Below, one piece after another: positions 35,954 to 44,496 of a stretch of 57,157 nucleotides of DNA; the first letter of the stretch is position 1, and each line of letters starts with the position of its first letter. Under the pieces are notes generated by a model. The model was given only the letters and a program-made list of their open reading frames with translations. It ran no database searches and was not told where the DNA came from. The translations under genes were made by a program, and so were the position numbers. Source of the stretch: Prevotellaceae bacterium. GTDB taxonomy: Bacteria > Bacteroidota > Bacteroidia > Bacteroidales > Bacteroidaceae. The stretch is from the NCBI GenBank assembly GCA_031262085.1, contig JAISIN010000063.1, positions 1-57,157 on the forward strand, written 5' to 3'.

Positions 35954-36790
35954 ATGAAAACATTAGCCCTCCTTTTCGCTTTAGCAAGCCTGACCTCATG
36001 CAGCGTCAACGCAAACAGCCGCTTCCAAGTTATCGGAAGTAATACGTATGTCACCAAGTCTATCCCTGTCGATGACTTTCACGCCATCAGCGTTAGCGGA
36101 AGTCCCGATGTAGTCTTCACCCAACGCGCCGGCGCCCCATCGGTAGAAGTGTATACCTCCGACAACATTGTCGACCTGCTCGATATCCGTGTAGAAAGCC
36201 GGACACTCCTGATACGCTTCAAGAAAAACGCCAACGTATCCTACAAGAAATTAGAGGTACGCGTATCAGCTCCCCGACTGACCGCCATCAACGTGGGAGG
36301 CTCGAGCGACGTACTGCTTGCCAACGGATTGGAAAGCGACGAAGACCTGAGCATCCAGATAGGCGGATCGGGCGATATTGCCGTGCGTGACAAGGTGACA
36401 TGCCAATCACTCAACCTCAAAATCGGCGGTTCGGGCGATGCTACCTTCGGCAACCTGACAGCGACCGACGTACAGGCAACCGTTTCCGGATCGGGCGACC
36501 TCACCCTCGGCAACCTGACAGCGACCGACGTACAGGCAACCGTTTCCGGGTCGGGCGACATAGAGCTGAAAGGCGAAGTACAGACAGCCGACTTTCAGGT
36601 GAGCGGTTCGGGCGAAATCACTGCCAAGAAGCTGCAAGCCAAACGCGTAAATGCCGGCGTAAGTGGGGCGGGCGAGATAACCTGCTTTGTCACCGAATAC
36701 CTCAAAGCGCGTACCTCGGGGAGCGGAAGCATCGGTTACAAAGGAAATCCTCAATTGGATATACCCAAGAAAGGCGTATACAAATTGTAA
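35954..36790 (+). CDS. Lipoprotein with head GIN domain (DUF2807)
   Basis: The 278-residue product has a lipoprotein signal (MKTLALLFALASLTSC, C16). The mature protein matches DUF2807, a right-handed beta-helix-like fold: FHAISVSGSPDVVFTQ, INVGGSSDVLLANGLE and repeated GGSGD/SGSGD turns every 18-20 residues. A 60-base stretch encoding GNLTATDVQATVSGSGD occurs twice in tandem, showing a recent duplication of one coil. It is probably exposed on the cell envelope. Function of the family is unsettled (adhesin-like is one proposal). Confidence 0.86.
   Translation: MKTLALLFALASLTSCSVNANSRFQVIGSNTYVTKSIPVDDFHAISVSGSPDVVFTQRAGAPSVEVYTSDNIVDLLDIRVESRTLLIRFKKNANVSYKKLEVRVSAPRLTAINVGGSSDVLLANGLESDEDLSIQIGGSGDIAVRDKVTCQSLNLKIGGSGDATFGNLTATDVQATVSGSGDLTLGNLTATDVQATVSGSGDIELKGEVQTADFQVSGSGEITAKKLQAKRVNAGVSGAGEITCFVTEYLKARTSGSGSIGYKGNPQLDIPKKGVYKL
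36446..36565 (+). repeat. Tandem 60-base duplication in the GIN-domain gene
   Basis: Units 36446-36505 and 36506-36565 are nearly identical over their first 45 or so bases and encode one 20-residue coil twice. Confidence 0.9.
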
Positions 36791-36829
36791 AGACGCACAT
36801 CACATCTCTCTATAAATTACATACACTCG

Positions 36830-36891
36830 CGAATCGCACCGATAGCGCACGGATTTTCGTCTAATTTTATCCGTGCTGTCGGTGCGATTCG
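36830..36891. terminator. 62-base inverted repeat, terminator or REP-like element
   Basis: CGAATCGCACCGA (36830-36842) pairs exactly with TCGGTGCGATTCG (36879-36891); inside, GCACGGAT (36847-36854) pairs with ATCCGTGC (36869-36876). No T-run follows, so simple intrinsic termination is uncertain. Confidence 0.6.
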
Positions 36892-36945
36892 TACTGTTTC
36901 GTCGGAACAATAGGGGAATCCCTATAAACCTTTCGGGAAAAACTG

Positions 36946-36976
36946 TTGGGAAGGGGATAATCCGGCATTATCTTTG
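36946..36976 (+). promoter_or_regulatory. Promoter of the low-complexity secreted protein gene
   Basis: TTG at 36946-36948 and TATCTTTG at 36969-36976 are 20 bases apart, 54 bases before the ATG at 37031. Confidence 0.7.
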
Positions 36977-37030
36977 TATCAAATAAAAAAGATATGATTA
37001 GATAAACAAATAACCCACAACCTAATTGAT

Positions 37031-38413
37031 ATGGATATGAAGAAGATTATTTTACTATCGTTAGTTGCGCTGGGATGCCCGTTAGCATTGACGGCACAAA
37101 GCGTAGAGGATGACCTCTATTTCGTTCCCTCCAAAAACAAGGCTGAAACGGAAACGGTCAGAAGAGAAACCCGCCCGACGGTGACACAGATCTATACCAC
37201 ACCGGGCACTACCACCGTGGTTGTACAAGACAGGAAAGGTAACACCCGCGACATCGACGAATACAATCGTCGCTATACCTCCAAAGAGAACGATTTCGTA
37301 AGCGAAGGCGACACCTTATATATAAAGGAGAAAGAGACGGCAGACCCCGACGGCGAATGGGTGAACGGCTTCGACGGCTCTGTCGACGACTACGAGTATG
37401 CCATGCGCATCATCCGCTTTCGCAATCCACGCTTTGCGATCAGCATCAGCAGTCCCTTCTATTGGGATATTCTATACGGATTGAACTCCTGGGAATGGAA
37501 CATCTATAACGACGGCATGTACGCCTACGCATTCCCCACCTTCTCGAACAACCTGTGGTGGGATTGGCGATACAACACCTACGGATGGGGAGCATATCCC
37601 TACTACGGATGGGGAGGATACGGCGGATGGGGATACCCCTATTACGGCGGAGGGTTCTATCTGGGATGGGGAGGATTCTACGGCGGATGGACATGGGGAC
37701 ACCACCATCACCCCAATTACGGATGGTACTCACCGGGATACGGAGGACACTACGGAGGCGGTGGACACTGGAACAATACCCTGTACACCAATCGACACTC
37801 GATCGGTAACCGCACAAACAGTCACCGTGTAAGCGGAAGTAATCGCGTGAACGGAAGCAACCGTGTGAGCGGAAGCAATCGGGTAAGCGGAAGCAACAGA
37901 GTGAGCGGAAACAATCGCGTGAGCGGGAACAACAGAGTGAGCGGAAGCACCCCCCGTCGCGTAGTAGGCACCCGCGAAGAAAGCAGCCGTTCGGGAACAG
38001 CCGGACGCACCAATGCAGCCTCGTCGCGCAGCACAACCTATACACGCCCCAGCAGCACGCGCAACTCCAACTATAACAGCAATACCGAAGCAACGCGCAA
38101 CAGCGGAGCTACGAGCCGCCCGTCGTCGGAAAGCGGATACCGCTCCAGTAGCAGCAGCGGATCGTCGCGCAGCAACTCATCGACCTACAACCGCGGCAGC
38201 TCCAACAGCTCATCGCGCAGCAACAACAACCGCTCGTCGGAGAGCAACTATCGGTCATCGGGAAGCAGCAACCGCTCGTCGTCGGGAAGCAGCTATCGCT
38301 CGTCGGGTAGTAGTAGTTCGCGCTCCGGCGGAGGAAGCTTCTCAGGAGGCGGAGGAGGCGGCAGCTCACGTTCGGGTGGCGGCAGCTCACGCTCGGGCGG
38401 AGGACGCAGATAA
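37031..38413 (+). CDS. Secreted low-complexity protein, Gly/Trp/Tyr-rich then Ser/Arg-rich
   Basis: This 460-residue protein has a signal peptide (ending LALTAQ) and no recognised domain. Residues 25-170 are ordinary and acidic. Residues about 175-245 are extremely rich in Gly, Tyr and Trp (YGWGGYGGWGYPYYGGG), then come seven hexapeptides of the form NRVSGS (37826-37949), then a long Ser/Arg/Asn-rich tail ending in Gly-Ser blocks. Start could be the first ATG or the one at 37037. Beta-sheet-poor, sticky composition suggests a surface or matrix protein. A FadL-type outer membrane protein gene follows after 73 bases. Confidence 0.7.
   Translation: MDMKKIILLSLVALGCPLALTAQSVEDDLYFVPSKNKAETETVRRETRPTVTQIYTTPGTTTVVVQDRKGNTRDIDEYNRRYTSKENDFVSEGDTLYIKEKETADPDGEWVNGFDGSVDDYEYAMRIIRFRNPRFAISISSPFYWDILYGLNSWEWNIYNDGMYAYAFPTFSNNLWWDWRYNTYGWGAYPYYGWGGYGGWGYPYYGGGFYLGWGGFYGGWTWGHHHHPNYGWYSPGYGGHYGGGGHWNNTLYTNRHSIGNRTNSHRVSGSNRVNGSNRVSGSNRVSGSNRVSGNNRVSGNNRVSGSTPRRVVGTREESSRSGTAGRTNAASSRSTTYTRPSSTRNSNYNSNTEATRNSGATSRPSSESGYRSSSSSGSSRSNSSTYNRGSSNSSSRSNNNRSSESNYRSSGSSNRSSSGSSYRSSGSSSSRSGGGSFSGGGGGGSSRSGGGSSRSGGGRR
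37826..37949 (+). repeat. 18-base tandem repeats encoding NRVSGS-type hexapeptides
   Basis: Seven consecutive units of 18 bases, with small changes (SGS, NGS, SGN), lie in the secreted low-complexity protein gene. Copy number could vary between strains by slippage. Confidence 0.85.
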
Positions 38414-38486
38414 GCGTCTGCCCCCTTGCAGAAAAGACTTTGATTATGAAACATAAACAAGAGATGATTTTTTTGAGAAGACCATT

Positions 38487-40106
38487 ATGAAGAAGATTAT
38501 AACAACCGCCCTTACTGCGTTCATCGTTCTGAACGCAGGGGCACAAACCATCTATGACGGAACGCTGTTTTCCAATAAGGATTTGAACGGAACAGCACGC
38601 TTTGTAGCCATGGGAGGAGCGATGGGAGCATTGGGAGGCGACCTGTCGACCATCGGCACCAACCCCGCCGGCATAGGCATATATCGCAGTAACGACGTTG
38701 CGTTTACACTCGACCTCAACAATCTAAGCACTAAAAGTTCTTATGAGGGAAATTCGTTCAGCCGTGAGAGTAACAAGCTGTTCTTCGGCAACGCCGGCTT
38801 TGTCTTTGCCAACAAGATCGGCAATGAAACCTCACTGCGTTATGTCAACTTCGCCTTCAACTACCAACGGATAAAATCGTTTAACCGCGAAATGAGAAGT
38901 GCAGGAAGTCTGGGCATTTTTTACGACGACAACAACTACCCGCACTATCTCTCGCAGACCATGGTGATGAGAAACAACGCCGACGGACTGAACCAAGATA
39001 CGTGGGGCGACAATCCTTTCATGCTGGAGGATGTAGGCTGGCTATCGGCGCTGGGATATGAAAGCTGGCTGATAGACTGGGGAACAGACAACCTGTACTC
39101 CAGTGTAGCCGAAGGTACTTCACCTTATATGAACGAGTTCTTTTCGCGTGAACGCGGAGGCATCAATCAATACGATTTCAACGTATCGTTCAACTTTAGC
39201 GACCGTGTTTATTGGGGGGTAACCGTCGGAGCTTACGACCTCAACTATGACAAATATACGCTCTATGACGAATCGTTCTACGATGACAATACCGGCAACC
39301 CCTATGGCGACGGTTACTCCTTAGAAAGCCGCAACAACGTAAGCGGAACCGGTATTGACGTCAAAATGGGTTTGATTCTCCGTCCGTTTGAATACTCGCC
39401 GTTCCGCATCGGACTGGCAGTACACACCCCGACCTTCTACAAGTTGACGTGGAAGACTTCGGCAGTGTTGATATCCGACCTGTACACCGACAATCATGGT
39501 AATCCCACCGACAACACCTTCCAACGAACCATCGACACCTACGACTACACTAACGGCAAAGACATGGCCATGGAGTATCAGCTCCATACGCCTTGGACTT
39601 ATAACGTCAGTCTGGGATATACTATCGGATCGTCGCTGGCATTGGGGGCAGAGTACGAATATAAGGATTATGCCTCTACACGCCTCTACCACCCCGACGG
39701 CACAGAGATGGCAGAAGAGAACGACCAGATGAGAAATGGCGGAATGAAAGGCGTCAATACCTTCCGCGCCGGTATAGAATACAAGCCCATACCGCAGTTT
39801 GCGTTCCGCGCCGGATACACATATAGCGGCGCTGCCTTCGAGAAGTATGCCGTAAAAGCATTACCCATCAACTCCATCTATACCGATTCCGACTTCTCCA
39901 ACTCACAGGAGCTGAGCAACTATACCTTTGGTATCGGTTATAAAGGAAAAGGATTTTATGCCGACCTCACCTACAAATATTCGACGCAAAAATCGGAGTT
40001 CTACCCCTTTGCCTACTACGAGAGCGGTACTTGGTACAGCCCCGCAGCCACCCATGTAACCGACAATCGCAGTCAGGTGCTGTTGACATTGGGATATAGA
40101 TTCTAA
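38487..40106 (+). CDS. FadL/OMPP1-like outer membrane beta-barrel protein
   Basis: The 539-residue product has a signal peptide (MKKIITTALTAFIVLNAGAQ) and the start of OMPP1/FadL/TodX-like transporters in Bacteroidetes: ARFVAMGGAMGALGGDLSTI followed by GTNPAGIGIYRS. Alternating aromatic beta strands continue to the end, which closes with LLTLGYRF, a terminal Phe as expected for BAM-inserted barrels. FadL proteins let hydrophobic molecules cross the outer membrane. The next operon encodes EtfBA and an acyl-CoA dehydrogenase, which would fit fatty acid handling, but a terminator separates them. Confidence 0.85.
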   Translation: MKKIITTALTAFIVLNAGAQTIYDGTLFSNKDLNGTARFVAMGGAMGALGGDLSTIGTNPAGIGIYRSNDVAFTLDLNNLSTKSSYEGNSFSRESNKLFFGNAGFVFANKIGNETSLRYVNFAFNYQRIKSFNREMRSAGSLGIFYDDNNYPHYLSQTMVMRNNADGLNQDTWGDNPFMLEDVGWLSALGYESWLIDWGTDNLYSSVAEGTSPYMNEFFSRERGGINQYDFNVSFNFSDRVYWGVTVGAYDLNYDKYTLYDESFYDDNTGNPYGDGYSLESRNNVSGTGIDVKMGLILRPFEYSPFRIGLAVHTPTFYKLTWKTSAVLISDLYTDNHGNPTDNTFQRTIDTYDYTNGKDMAMEYQLHTPWTYNVSLGYTIGSSLALGAEYEYKDYASTRLYHPDGTEMAEENDQMRNGGMKGVNTFRAGIEYKPIPQFAFRAGYTYSGAAFEKYAVKALPINSIYTDSDFSNSQELSNYTFGIGYKGKGFYADLTYKYSTQKSEFYPFAYYESGTWYSPAATHVTDNRSQVLLTLGYRF

Positions 40107-40140
40107 AAGCTATACGCGCTCCATCGACGGAAATGCACTC

Positions 40141-40171
40141 AAAGGGATGCCTCGATACGAGGCGTCCCTTT
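40141..40171 (+). terminator. Terminator after the FadL-like gene
   Basis: AAAGGGATGCCTCG (40141-40154) pairs with CGAGGCGTCCCTTT (40158-40171) around ATA, with one T-G pair. It is followed by GTTGTATG, a weak T-run. Confidence 0.65.
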
Positions 40172-40212
40172 GTTGTATGATTGCTCAAAACCCGCTTATC
40201 TGTGCATTTTTC

Positions 40213-40242
40213 TTGCACAAACAAAATGTTTCAGTAACTTTG
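40213..40242 (+). promoter_or_regulatory. Promoter of the etfB-etfA-acyl-CoA dehydrogenase operon
   Basis: TTG at 40213-40215 and TAACTTTG at 40235-40242 are 19 bases apart, 61 bases before the etfB ATG. Confidence 0.75.
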
Positions 40243-40303
40243 CGCGCTCAAAAGTCAAGAATCAAAGCAACTTATCAATTCAAAAACATAAGAATCAAAG
40301 AAC

Positions 40304-41197
40304 ATGAGTTTGAAAATTGTAGTATTGGCAAAACAAGTTCCCGACACACGAAACGTCGGGAAAGATGCCATGAAAGCCGACGGCACCATCAACCGCGCGG
40401 CACTCCCAGCCATCTTTAACCCCGAAGACTTACACGCACTGGAGCAGGCGCTACGCCTGAAAGATGCACATCCCGGCTCTACCGTTACCCTGCTCACCAT
40501 GGGACCCGGACGCGCTGCCGAGATTATCCGCGAAGGGCTTTATCGCGGCGCCGACAACGGCTATCTGCTTACCGACCGTGCATTTGCCGGCGCCGACACA
40601 CTGGCAACCTCGTATGCGCTTGCCACAGCCATACGGAAGATTGGCAAACCCGATATCATCATTGGCGGACGACAAGCCATCGACGGAGATACCGCGCAGG
40701 TGGGTCCGCAAGTAGCCGAAAAACTGGGGCTGACACAAATCACCTACACGGAAGAGATTCTGAACGTAGAAGAGGGAACGGGTAGAATTGTTGCCAAACG
40801 ACATATCGACGGAGGAGTAGAGACCGTAGAAGGCAAGTTGCCTATCGTCATCACCGTAAACGGAAGCGCCGCACCGTGTCGCCCGCGCAATGCCAAATTG
40901 GTGCAGAAATACAAAAGGGCGCTGGGTGCGCAAGAAAAAGCAGCCATCACCAAAGAGGGCGCCGCACTGCCTTACGCCGGGTTGTATGACGAACGCCCCT
41001 ATCTGAACATCGCCGAATGGAGCGTAGCCGACGTCGACGGCGATGTGAAGCAGTGCGGACTGAGCGGCTCGCCCACCAAGGTGAAAGCCATTGAGAACAT
41101 TTCATTCCAAGCCAAAGAGAGCCGCACACTCACCGGCAGCGATGCCGACGTGGAGAGCTTGATCGTCGAACTGCTGGCAAACCATACTATCGGATAA
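40304..41197 (+). CDS. etfB: Electron transfer flavoprotein beta subunit
   Basis: EtfB with EtfA carries electrons from acyl-CoA dehydrogenases. The 297-residue product begins SLKIVVLAKQVPDTRNVGKD and has LEQALRLKD, IIGGRQAIDGDTAQVGPQVA and LPIVITVNGSAAPCRPRNAK, all family landmarks. Length is somewhat above the typical 250-260 residues. EtfA follows 6 bases later, then the dehydrogenase. Whether this pair bifurcates electrons to ferredoxin cannot be told without alignment of the second flavin site. Confidence 0.95.
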   Translation: MSLKIVVLAKQVPDTRNVGKDAMKADGTINRAALPAIFNPEDLHALEQALRLKDAHPGSTVTLLTMGPGRAAEIIREGLYRGADNGYLLTDRAFAGADTLATSYALATAIRKIGKPDIIIGGRQAIDGDTAQVGPQVAEKLGLTQITYTEEILNVEEGTGRIVAKRHIDGGVETVEGKLPIVITVNGSAAPCRPRNAKLVQKYKRALGAQEKAAITKEGAALPYAGLYDERPYLNIAEWSVADVDGDVKQCGLSGSPTKVKAIENISFQAKESRTLTGSDADVESLIVELLANHTIG

Positions 41198-41203
41198 AGC
41201 ATT

Positions 41204-42223
41204 ATGAACAACGTATTTGTATATTGCGAGCTTGAAGGCAACGTGGTTGCCGATGTAAGTCTCGAACTCCTTACCAAAGGACGTAAACTGGCGCTCCAAT
41301 TGGGTTGCCAATTAGAAGCCGTCGTAGCCGGAAACGGATTAGACGGCATCGAAGCACAACTGTTCCCCTACGGTGTAGACCGTCTGCACCTATTCGATGC
41401 ACCGGGGTTGTTCCCCTACACATCGCTTCCCCACACCTCCGTATTGGTGAACCTCTTCAAAGAGGAGCAACCGCAAATCTGCCTGATGGGTGCCACGGTT
41501 ATCGGTCGCGACCTCGGTCCGCGTGTGTCGTCGGCTCTGAAGAGCGGACTGACTGCCGACTGTACCGCCCTCGAAATAGGCAGTCATGAAGACAAGAAAG
41601 AGGCAAAGGTGTATAAGAACCTGCTCTATCAGATTCGTCCGGCATTCGGAGGCAACATCGTAGCCACCATTGTCAACCCCGAACATCGCCCGCAGATGGC
41701 AACCGTGCGCGAGGGCGTGATGAAGAAAGAGCTGCTCGACCCAAACTACGAAGGCGAAGTGATCCGCCACGACGTAGCCAAGTATGTGCCCGATACCGAC
41801 TATATAATAAAGGTGATAGAACGCCATGTCGAAAAAGCCAAGCATAACCTCAAAGGCGCCTCGATCATCGTAGCCGGCGGCTACGGCATGGGCAGTCGCG
41901 AAGGGTTCGACCTGTTGTTCGAACTGGCGAAAGAGCTGCACGCCGAGGTAGGGGGCAGCCGCGCTGCCGTCGATGCCGGCTTCTGTGACCACGACCGGCA
42001 AATAGGACAAACCGGCGTAACGGTACGCCCCAAACTGTACATTGCCTGCGGCATCAGCGGACAGATTCAGCACATTGCCGGCATGCAGGAGAGCGGCATC
42101 ATCATCTCCATCAACAACGACGAGAATGCCCCTATCAACACCCTTGCCGATTATGTAATCAACGGAACGGTGGAAGAGGTGATACCCAAGATGATTAAAT
42201 ACTATAAGCAGAATAGTAAATAG
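41204..42223 (+). CDS. etfA: Electron transfer flavoprotein alpha subunit
   Basis: The 339-residue product has the FAD domain signature of EtfA near the C-terminus: GGYGMGSREGFDLLFELAKE, GGSRAAVDAGFCDHDRQIGQ and LYIACGISGQIQHIAGMQES, then IISINNDENAPI. The N-terminal domain shows LMGATVIGRDLGPRVSSAL. It binds FAD and pairs with EtfB. It is 6 bases after etfB and 7 bases before the acyl-CoA dehydrogenase gene, a compact operon with a good promoter. Confidence 0.96.
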   Translation: MNNVFVYCELEGNVVADVSLELLTKGRKLALQLGCQLEAVVAGNGLDGIEAQLFPYGVDRLHLFDAPGLFPYTSLPHTSVLVNLFKEEQPQICLMGATVIGRDLGPRVSSALKSGLTADCTALEIGSHEDKKEAKVYKNLLYQIRPAFGGNIVATIVNPEHRPQMATVREGVMKKELLDPNYEGEVIRHDVAKYVPDTDYIIKVIERHVEKAKHNLKGASIIVAGGYGMGSREGFDLLFELAKELHAEVGGSRAAVDAGFCDHDRQIGQTGVTVRPKLYIACGISGQIQHIAGMQESGIIISINNDENAPINTLADYVINGTVEEVIPKMIKYYKQNSK

Positions 42224-42230
42224 AGGAGTT

Positions 42231-43940
42231 ATGACAAATTTTTATACTGACGTTCCCGAACTGAAGTTTCAGTTGGAGAACCCGATGATGGAACGCATCT
42301 GCGAGCTGAAAGAGCGCGGATACCAAGACAAAGATAAGTATGACTATGCGCCGCAGGACTATGCCGACGCAATGGACTCGTATAACAAAGTGCTCGAGAT
42401 TACCGGCGAGATTACTGCCGACGTGATTGCGCCCAACGCAGAAGGCGTAGACGAAGAGGGACCGCATTGCGAAGGCGGACGGGTAGAATATGCCTCCGGC
42501 ACGAAGCAGAACCTCGAAGCCATGGTCAGAGCCGGACTGAACGGCATGACGATGCCGCGTCGTTTCGGCGGGCTGAACTTCCCCATCACCCCCTATACCA
42601 TGTGTGCCGAGATTGTAGCCGCTGCCGATGCCGGCTTCGGCAACATCTGGTCGCTGCAAGACTGCATCGAAACGCTCTATGAGTTTGGCAACGGAGACCA
42701 ACACAACCGCTTCATCCCTCGCATCTGCGCCGGCGAAACGATGTCGATGGACTTGACCGAACCCGATGCCGGCTCCGACCTGCAAAGCGTGATGCTCAAA
42801 GCGACTTACGACGAAGCCGCCGGATGCTGGCGACTGAACGGCGTGAAACGTTTCATCACCAACGGCGATGCCGACCTGCATCTGGTATTGGCACGCTCGG
42901 AAGAGGGCACACGCGACGGTCGCGGGCTGTCGATGTTCATCTACGACAAACGCGATGGCGGTGTGAATGTGCGCCGTATTGAAAACAAATTAGGCATTCA
43001 CGGTTCGCCCACCTGCGAGCTGGTGTACAAGAATGCCCGCGCAGAGTTGTGCGGTGACCGCAAACTGGGATTGATTAAGTATGTCATGGCACTGATGAAC
43101 GGTGCCCGTCTGGGCATTGCAGCACAGTCGGTGGGCTTGTCGCAAGCCGCCTACAACGAGGGCTTAGCGTATGCCCGCGACCGCAAACAGTTTGGTAAAG
43201 CCATCATTGAGTTTCCTGCCGTGTACGACATGCTTGCCGGCATGAAAGCCAAGCTCGATGCCGGACGTGCACTGCTCTACCAGACTGCCCGCTACGTTGA
43301 TATCTATAAAGCACTTGAAGACATTGCCCGCGAACGCAAGCTCACCCCCGAAGAACGCGCCGAGCAGAAGAAGTATGCCAAGCTGGCAGACTCATTCACC
43401 CCGCTTGCCAAAGGCATGAACTCGGAATATGCCAACCAGAACGCTTACGACAGCATTCAGATTCACGGCGGATCGGGATTCATGCTGGAGTATGCCTGCC
43501 AACGTATTTACCGCGACGCACGCATCACCAGCATCTACGAAGGAACTACGCAACTGCAGACCGTAGCAGCTATCCGCTACGTCACCAACGGTTCTTATCT
43601 GGCTACCTTGCGCGACTTTGAAACGCTGCCATGCAGCCAAGCCATGCAGCCACTCGCCGACCGCCTCAAAAAGATGGACGACCTGTTTGAGAGCAGCGTA
43701 GCCACCATGAAGGGAAAGGAGAATCAGGAATTTCACGACTTTGTGGCACGCCGCCTCTATGAAATGGCTGCCGTGTGTATCATGTCGCATCTGATGATTC
43801 AGGATGCCTCCAAGGCACCCCAGCTCTTTACCGACTCGGCATGGGTCTATCTGAACTATGCCGAAGCAGAAATATCTAAACATGCAGGCTTCATCGACCG
43901 ACTTACGGCAGACGAGTTGGCGAAGTACCGTAAGGCATAA
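42231..43940 (+). CDS. Acyl-CoA dehydrogenase family flavoprotein (long form)
   Basis: This 569-residue protein belongs to the acyl-CoA dehydrogenase family, longer than the usual 380 because of extra N- and C-terminal parts. Core motifs are MSMDLTEPDAGSDLQSVMLK, RFITNGDADLHLV, GSPTCELVYKNARAEL, GLAYARDRKQFGK, IQIHGGSGFMLEYACQRIYR and SIYEGTTQLQTVAAI. It oxidises an acyl-CoA thioester and passes electrons to EtfAB, encoded just before it. The natural substrate is unknown; it could work in either direction in an anaerobe. The gene ends at a strong terminator. Confidence 0.92.
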   Translation: MTNFYTDVPELKFQLENPMMERICELKERGYQDKDKYDYAPQDYADAMDSYNKVLEITGEITADVIAPNAEGVDEEGPHCEGGRVEYASGTKQNLEAMVRAGLNGMTMPRRFGGLNFPITPYTMCAEIVAAADAGFGNIWSLQDCIETLYEFGNGDQHNRFIPRICAGETMSMDLTEPDAGSDLQSVMLKATYDEAAGCWRLNGVKRFITNGDADLHLVLARSEEGTRDGRGLSMFIYDKRDGGVNVRRIENKLGIHGSPTCELVYKNARAELCGDRKLGLIKYVMALMNGARLGIAAQSVGLSQAAYNEGLAYARDRKQFGKAIIEFPAVYDMLAGMKAKLDAGRALLYQTARYVDIYKALEDIARERKLTPEERAEQKKYAKLADSFTPLAKGMNSEYANQNAYDSIQIHGGSGFMLEYACQRIYRDARITSIYEGTTQLQTVAAIRYVTNGSYLATLRDFETLPCSQAMQPLADRLKKMDDLFESSVATMKGKENQEFHDFVARRLYEMAAVCIMSHLMIQDASKAPQLFTDSAWVYLNYAEAEISKHAGFIDRLTADELAKYRKA

Positions 43941-43986
43941 TTGATCGAATACCGATAGGATTCAAGACAATAGAATGGACATTATT

Positions 43987-44016
43987 AAAGAGGCACAATA
44001 ACTTTGTGCCTCTTTT
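43987..44016 (+). terminator. Terminator of the etf-acyl-CoA dehydrogenase operon
   Basis: AAAGAGGCACAA (43987-43998) pairs perfectly with TTGTGCCTCTTT (44004-44015) around TAACT, followed by T and a short T-rich tail. Confidence 0.85.
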
Positions 44017-44040
44017 CGTATAACTAACCAATAAAAAGTT

Positions 44041-44048
44041 TACCTTTG
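44041..44048 (+). promoter_or_regulatory. -7 box of the NTF2-like gene
   Basis: TACCTTTG matches TAnnTTTG and lies 36 bases before the ATG at 44085. No TTG is seen at the proper -33 distance. Confidence 0.5.
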
Positions 44049-44084
44049 TCACATTATACAAAATGAAATAACTGATTAATCAAA

Positions 44085-44477
44085 ATGGATCTAACAATTA
44101 AACAACACATCATCGCCTTGGAAAAGGCAGCTTTAGAAGCATGGAACCATGGAAATCCCGATGCTTATCTCGAATTGTATGCAGAAGACTATACCTACTT
44201 CGACCCATCATTAGACAGACGGATCGACGGTTACGATGCCATTAAGACATATTATGAAAAAGTGCGCGGACAGGTAAACGTCGACAGATATGCCATGCTC
44301 AATCCCGAAGTACAACAAATCAATGAATCGGCAGTCGTTCTCTCCTTCAATCTACATTCGCACGAACGCGACGACTTCTATCGCTGGAACTGTACAGAGG
44401 TATATCAAAGACAGGACAACGGACTATGGAAGATCATCCATACCCATTGGTCGTATATCATGCCGATGCTGAGATAA
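44085..44477 (+). CDS. NTF2-like / SnoaL-like small protein
   Basis: The 130-residue protein fits the NTF2-like superfamily (DUF4440/SnoaL type): EAWNHGNPDAYLELYAEDYT, FDPSLDRRIDGYDAIKTYYE and the end WKIIHTHWSYIMP form a cone-shaped alpha-beta barrel of the usual size. Members bind or turn over small hydrophobic ligands and the function cannot be told from sequence. It has its own promoter box and is convergent with nadK, ending 19 bases from the nadK stop. Confidence 0.82.
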   Translation: MDLTIKQHIIALEKAALEAWNHGNPDAYLELYAEDYTYFDPSLDRRIDGYDAIKTYYEKVRGQVNVDRYAMLNPEVQQINESAVVLSFNLHSHERDDFYRWNCTEVYQRQDNGLWKIIHTHWSYIMPMLR

Positions 44478-44496
44478 AGGTTACGCACAGACAGCC

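Noticed and set aside
37446..38093. Cys/Arg-rich minus-strand frame
   Set aside because: Shadow of the low-complexity secreted protein gene; the repeats keep other frames open.
43999..44006. TAACTTTG as a promoter
   Set aside because: It is formed by the loop and 3' arm of a terminator hairpin, and a second box at 44041 is better placed.
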